From: Rhodococcus sp. IEGM 1379
GTDB taxonomy: Bacteria > Actinomycetota > Actinomycetes > Mycobacteriales > Mycobacteriaceae
Assembly (NCBI RefSeq): GCF_030056815.1
Contig: NZ_JASHKR010000001.1
Location: forward strand, 112,985-176,984
Length of the DNA: 64,000 bases
Reading direction: 5' to 3'
A model generated the notes under the pieces. The model ran no database searches, was not told where the DNA came from, and worked only from the letters and a program-made list of their open reading frames with translations. This document shows positions 61,129 to 64,000 of this stretch, in pieces (positions within the stretch are counted from its first letter, which is position 1; each line of letters opens with the position of its first letter). The position numbers were made by a program, and so were the translations under genes.

Positions 61129-61265
61129 AAACAAGAACCGGCGGGCTCCGCATCGTGTGATGCGAAACCCGCCGCGGGAAGGACCGGGAGTCTCTGCAGC
61201 CCTCAGGACTCCGGCGCGGTCCGGCAGTTGATTGCACTGTGCGGGCCGGTACTTCCCGCCCCGCA
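61129..61265 (-). ncRNA. candidate iron-regulated small RNA
   Basis: A compact transcription unit of about 137 nt is predicted on the minus strand: a promoter with an IdeR-like box ends at about 61265, and a rho-independent terminator lies at 61129-61173. No good protein is encoded in between; a 21-codon frame starting GTG at 61268 is the only short candidate and has no ribosome-binding site. Layout and control recall MrsI, the IdeR-controlled small RNA of mycobacteria, but no sequence similarity is claimed. It is an inference from signals only. Confidence 0.35.
61140..61173 (-). terminator. terminator specific to the minus strand
   Basis: Fifteen-base arms GGCGGGCTCCGCATC and GATGCGAAACCCGCC enclose a GTGT loop. 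Read as minus-strand RNA all positions pair (two as G-U), while on the plus strand two are C-A mismatches. A U-rich tail (GGTTCTTGTTT) follows on the minus strand. It stops transcription before the thioesterase gene. Confidence 0.65.
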
Positions 61266-61271
61266 CACCTA

Positions 61272-61301
61272 AGGATAGGCAAGGTTTACCTAATTATGCA
61301 A
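61272..61301 (-). promoter_or_regulatory. promoter with IdeR/DtxR-type iron box
   Basis: On the minus strand a -35 element TTGCAT and a -10 element TATCCT are separated by 18 bp. Between and over them lies TTAGGTAAACCTTGCCTAT (61275-61293), which matches 13 of 19 positions of the DtxR/IdeR consensus TTAGGTTAGGCTAACCTAA. A repressor bound here would block RNA polymerase when iron is plentiful. The -35 hexamer overlaps the last codons of the FhuF-like gene. Confidence 0.55.
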
Positions 61302-62058
61302 GTGCTTGGTCCAACTCGCTCCAACGAGGCCGCACATGAGCCTTTCGACGCGCTCGAACTGGAACGCCGGCGCCGACAAACGCGTCGAGCAATCCCTGAC
61401 CACGTCGCCACGCAGCCGTTTCGCCCTCACCGGCAAGAATCGGCACGTACGCGGTCGCGCCCAGGATCGATTCGCCGACCAAACCCCAGAATCGGACAGA
61501 GTCAATAGGCGCACGTCGCGACACCGCACTGTGTACCGCACGAAGCGACGTCAAGCAACGATGAGCCGCCCAGATGGACAACGCTGCCTCACAGGGCATT
61601 TCAACAACCCCATCGCGGCCGTACTGGGAACTTCCGGGGGCGACGCGCAGAGTTTCATCGGCGACACCGGCCCAGTCGATACTGCTGTCATTGTCCATGT
61701 GGATCCAGAGATTCTCCAGGCCCGGATCCCAGGCGGTGCCGTCTGCCACGATTGACGCCGCCACCCTGCCGACGATCGCATGTATCAACGACGTTGCCAC
61801 TTGCGTTGCAGCAGCTTCGGAATTGTCGAGATCCTGCAACGATCTCGACAGTAGGTGGTCGACGCGGTCCGACTCCAAACCGGTACTCAGTCTCCACCAC
61901 CGACGCTTTCCTTCGTCTGACATCGCAGCCACCGCATATACCCGCGGGCAGTCAGGGTTGAGGGCCCGCAGTCGGGCACACGTGCGAGCGAATGCGTCAG
62001 TTCGGAGGTCGGGATCTCGTGACTGCACATGCTGGGTGGTCATGGTCATGGTCACCAT
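61294..62058 (-). CDS. FhuF-like siderophore-iron utilisation protein
   Basis: A 254-residue soluble protein. The pattern of central and C-terminal motifs (DNDSSIDWAGVADETLRVAP, LSIWAAHRCLTSL, RFWGLVGESILGATAYVP, RRGQGLLDAFVGAGVPVRARR) suggests the ferric-siderophore reductase FhuF or a related family. However, the C-terminal CC-x10-CxxC iron-sulphur ligands of FhuF are absent: the protein ends at SELDQALA. It may be an iron-sulphur-free relative with a different role in iron release or uptake. The ATG at 62058 is chosen because starts upstream run into an iron box. It is divergent from the FecCD permease genes. Confidence 0.5.
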   Translation of the reverse strand: MVTMTMTTQHVQSRDPDLRTDAFARTCARLRALNPDCPRVYAVAAMSDEGKRRWWRLSTGLESDRVDHLLSRSLQDLDNSEAAATQVATSLIHAIVGRVAASIVADGTAWDPGLENLWIHMDNDSSIDWAGVADETLRVAPGSSQYGRDGVVEMPCEAALSIWAAHRCLTSLRAVHSAVSRRAPIDSVRFWGLVGESILGATAYVPILAGEGETAAWRRGQGLLDAFVGAGVPVRARRKAHVRPRWSELDQALA

Positions 62059-62095
62059 GCGCTCCAATTCGCCGAAGTTATGTTGCCCGTTTAAC

Positions 62096-62114
62096 ATAGG
62101 TTAGCCTCACCATA
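62096..62114. promoter_or_regulatory. iron box in the divergent FhuF-like/FecCD promoter region
   Basis: ATAGGTTAGCCTCACCATA agrees with the DtxR/IdeR consensus at about 15 of 19 positions. It lies 38 bp before the FhuF-like start on one side and upstream of the permease gene on the other, so one bound repressor could control both directions. Confidence 0.65.
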
Positions 62115-62187
62115 ATTCAAGGATAAGTTGCTGTGACCCTGCGCACCCGTTGTGCATCTGAACCTAACCCGCACCAACCCCGGCTTC

Positions 62188-62206
62188 ATAGGGTTCCGTA
62201 ACCTAA
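62188..62206. promoter_or_regulatory. second iron box upstream of the RDD-FecCD gene
   Basis: ATAGGGTTCCGTAACCTAA matches the DtxR/IdeR consensus at 13 of 19 positions with intact outer half-sites (TAGG-TT and AACCTA). It lies 45 bp before the GTG start preferred for the permease gene, which argues against the start at 62152. Confidence 0.5.
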
Positions 62207-62250
62207 GATTCGAATCCCCTGCGAGCCAAGACCAGGAGCTCGATCCACCA

Positions 62251-63717
62251 GTGACCATGACCGACATGCCTCGGAGCGAACGACCTCCCGGGCCCAGTGA
62301 GACCTACGGGCGACGTATCGTCCCGCGCGGACCCGCACCTGTTCGCCTGCGAGTACTCGCCGCCGCATTCGACGCCGGCATCTTCGCGTTACCCCTACTG
62401 ATCGGCTGGTACGTCGTCTCGTCACTGCGCGACGCGAACGGCGGCGGTGAAGCCGACAGAGCAGTATTCGGTGGCACTGCCATCGCCATCGCGCTCGGGT
62501 TGGCGATCTGGAATCTCGGATTCCGCGAAGGCAACACCGGCCGGACGTCAGGCAAGGGCTGGGTCGGTCTGACCACCCGTGATGCGTCGACCAAGCAGCC
62601 GCTCGGACCTCGTCGCGCGCTCCTACGCCCGTTCAATCGAGCCGGAATCGAAGTTGTTCGCGAAAGCACGGCGCGCGACGAAGGATTCGAAGAACTCGAG
62701 CGGGACAACAGCGCCGGCGCCATGCGGCGACGCAGACTTACCGGTCTCGCGGTACTCGCGATCCTGCTGATGCTCGTGATGCTCGCCAGTATCGCCGTCG
62801 GGGCGCGCCCGTTGACGTTCGCCGAGATATTTCACGCGATCTTCAGTTCCGAAGACTCGCAGACCGACATCATCGTCCGCACTTTGCGTGCCCCACGAAC
62901 AGTTCTGGGATTGGCTGTCGGCATTGCACTCGGTATTGCCGGTGCGCTCATTCAAGGTCATACGCGCAACCCCCTAGCCGATGCCGGCCTACTAGGATTG
63001 AACGCCGGCGCCGCGTTCTTCGTAGTCCTGGCCATCTACTTCTTCGGTTTCACGGCTCCGAGTCAGTACATGTGGTTCGCGTTTGCCGGTTCGTTTGCCG
63101 CGAGCGTCGTCGTATTCGGGTTGTCGTCGATCGGCAACGGCGGTTCCAGTCCGCTGAGCCTGGCACTCGCCGGTGCGGCGGTCGCGTTCTTCTTGCAGGC
63201 GATGACCGATGCCGTGATCATCCTCGATCAGACCAGCTTGGACGCTTACCGCTTCTGGGTGGTCGGTTCGGTATCCGGTCGAGGATTCGACGTGCTGTGG
63301 CAAGTCCTTCCCTTCCTGATAATCGGTTTGGTGATCGCACTCGCGAGCACACCGGGCCTGAACGTTCTGAGCCTCGGCGACGACGTTGCACGGGCGCTCG
63401 GAACCAACATCGCATTCAGTCGGACCCTCGGCATCGTCGCGATCACCCTGCTCACGGGTGCCGCCACCGCAGCGTGCGGTCCCATTGCCTTCATCGGCTT
63501 GGTCGTACCCCACGTCGCGCGCGCCATCACCGGTCCCGATTACCGCTGGCTCGTGCCCTACGCGGGTTTGCTCGGCGCAATCATGTTGATCACCGCCGAC
63601 GTCGTAGGCCGGGTTGTCGTCCGTCCTGGTGAACTGCAGGTCGGAATCATTCTGGCCATCTTCGGTGCACCGTTCTTCATTGCACTCGTACGCCGCAGAA
63701 AGCTGGCAAGCCTGTGA
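62251..63717 (+). CDS. RDD-FecCD fusion: siderophore ABC transporter permease
   Basis: A 488-residue membrane protein. The N-terminal 145 residues resemble an RDD domain: VRLRVLAAAFDAGIFALPLLIG with the first Arg/Asp pair, a second membrane segment, and GKGWVGLTTRDASTKQPLGPRRALLR, the usual GK--LGL-V-D---G-PLG--RALLR motif. The remainder is a complete FecCD/BtuC permease with about nine helices, including APRTVLGLAVG, NPLADAGLLGLNAGAAF and GPIAFIGLVVPHVAR. It should pass ferric siderophores with a partner permease and ATPase. The GTG start (ATG 62257 alternative) is chosen because an iron box lies inside the longer frame. It overlaps the next gene by GTGA. Confidence 0.87.
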   Translation: MTMTDMPRSERPPGPSETYGRRIVPRGPAPVRLRVLAAAFDAGIFALPLLIGWYVVSSLRDANGGGEADRAVFGGTAIAIALGLAIWNLGFREGNTGRTSGKGWVGLTTRDASTKQPLGPRRALLRPFNRAGIEVVRESTARDEGFEELERDNSAGAMRRRRLTGLAVLAILLMLVMLASIAVGARPLTFAEIFHAIFSSEDSQTDIIVRTLRAPRTVLGLAVGIALGIAGALIQGHTRNPLADAGLLGLNAGAAFFVVLAIYFFGFTAPSQYMWFAFAGSFAASVVVFGLSSIGNGGSSPLSLALAGAAVAFFLQAMTDAVIILDQTSLDAYRFWVVGSVSGRGFDVLWQVLPFLIIGLVIALASTPGLNVLSLGDDVARALGTNIAFSRTLGIVAITLLTGAATAACGPIAFIGLVVPHVARAITGPDYRWLVPYAGLLGAIMLITADVVGRVVVRPGELQVGIILAIFGAPFFIALVRRRKLASL

Positions 63718-64000
63718 CGCTCACACAAAGTGAACCTCGGGCGCTGCCCCGGACCGTTCCGTCTCGCAAAGCTCTTCGTCTCGGCTCGTTCTCGCTGGTG
63801 TATCGCCCACTGCCGGTCGCGGTATGCCTGGCGCTCGTGATCGCCCTGTTCCTCCTGCTCTGTATAAACCTCGGACGCGGTGACTACCCGATCTCGATCC
63901 CGGACGTCATATCAGTGCTCCTCGGAAACGGCTCGAAGACGCAGAACCTGATCGTTCTCGACATGCGCATGCCCCGTGCGCTCACAGCACTTTTCATCGG
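63714..64000 (+). CDS. second FecCD permease, truncated by the window end
   Basis: The first 95 codons of a second siderophore permease, starting GTG in a four-base overlap with the preceding stop. After a polar N-terminus there is a first membrane helix (PVAVCLALVIALFLLLCINLG), then the family's GDYPISIPDVISVLLG segment and LDMRMPRALTALFI, which matches the R-PR-L-A motif of FecCD proteins. It would form a heterodimeric channel with the RDD-FecCD protein; an ATPase gene is expected downstream, outside the window. Confidence 0.88.
   Translation, partial: MTLTQSEPRALPRTVPSRKALRLGSFSLVYRPLPVAVCLALVIALFLLLCINLGRGDYPISIPDVISVLLGNGSKTQNLIVLDMRMPRALTALFI

Noticed and set aside
61006-61266. Minus-strand open frame of 86 codons covering the predicted small RNA
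   Set aside because: It reads through the terminator hairpin and into the thioesterase start, with Arg/Pro/Ser-rich composition typical of a shadow frame.

Overview
The window reads as a chromosomal segment of a high-GC, mycolic-acid-type actinobacterium, most likely Rhodococcus of the R. erythropolis/qingshengii kind. This is inferred from gene content (RbpA, Lnt beside FxsA, actinobacterial DUF families, DtxR/IdeR-type iron boxes) and not from any marker gene search. I see no rRNA, tRNA, CRISPR array or intact insertion sequence.

Layout. Positions 1-6.4 kb hold small stress and housekeeping genes, mostly on the minus strand: DUF6131, CsbD, GlsB/YeaQ, DUF4235, Dps, a MerR regulator, a HemK-like methyltransferase, a flavin reductase, an orphan LuxR-type response regulator and a secreted protein. 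Positions 6.5-15.7 kb are an FxsA-amidohydrolase-Lnt run followed by a TerD gene with an apparent 5' frameshift, a gene remnant, a membrane protein, a secreted protein and an alpha/beta hydrolase, ending at rbpA and a small zinc-ribbon gene. Positions 16.0-42.7 kb are one giant nonribosomal peptide synthetase gene of seven modules with a terminal thioesterase, followed by a secreted lipase, a DUF5709 gene and a membrane GGDEF gene.

Positions 46-52.5 kb are an accessory, decaying region: a broken RES/Xre toxin-antitoxin pair, a tandemly duplicated unknown gene pair, a deletion scar that removed the 5' ends of a MarR gene and a hydrolase gene, an intact RES/Xre pair and an SRPBCC remnant. Positions 52.5-58.4 kb are a tightly packed six-gene minus-strand operon: a Tat-exported Ser/Gly- and Thr/Pro-repeat protein, a two-part glycosyltransferase, a PqqD-like protein, an HprK-like kinase, a PF14907-type nucleotidyltransferase and GalE. 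This is the best candidate for an undescribed surface-glycoconjugate or peptide-modification system.

Positions 58.8-61.0 kb hold a small membrane protein, type II NADH dehydrogenase and a hotdog thioesterase. Positions 61.1-64 kb are an iron-uptake locus: a candidate IdeR-controlled small RNA, a FhuF-like protein, an RDD-FecCD fusion permease and the start of a second FecCD permease that runs off the window.

Functional reading. The synthetase probably makes an N-acylated heptapeptide with Ser at position 2 and D-(allo)Thr at position 5. Its neighbours include no obvious MbtH protein, transporter or regulator. The iron boxes at 61.28, 62.10 and 62.19 kb suggest that the right-hand siderophore-uptake genes and the candidate small RNA are switched on together when iron is scarce.
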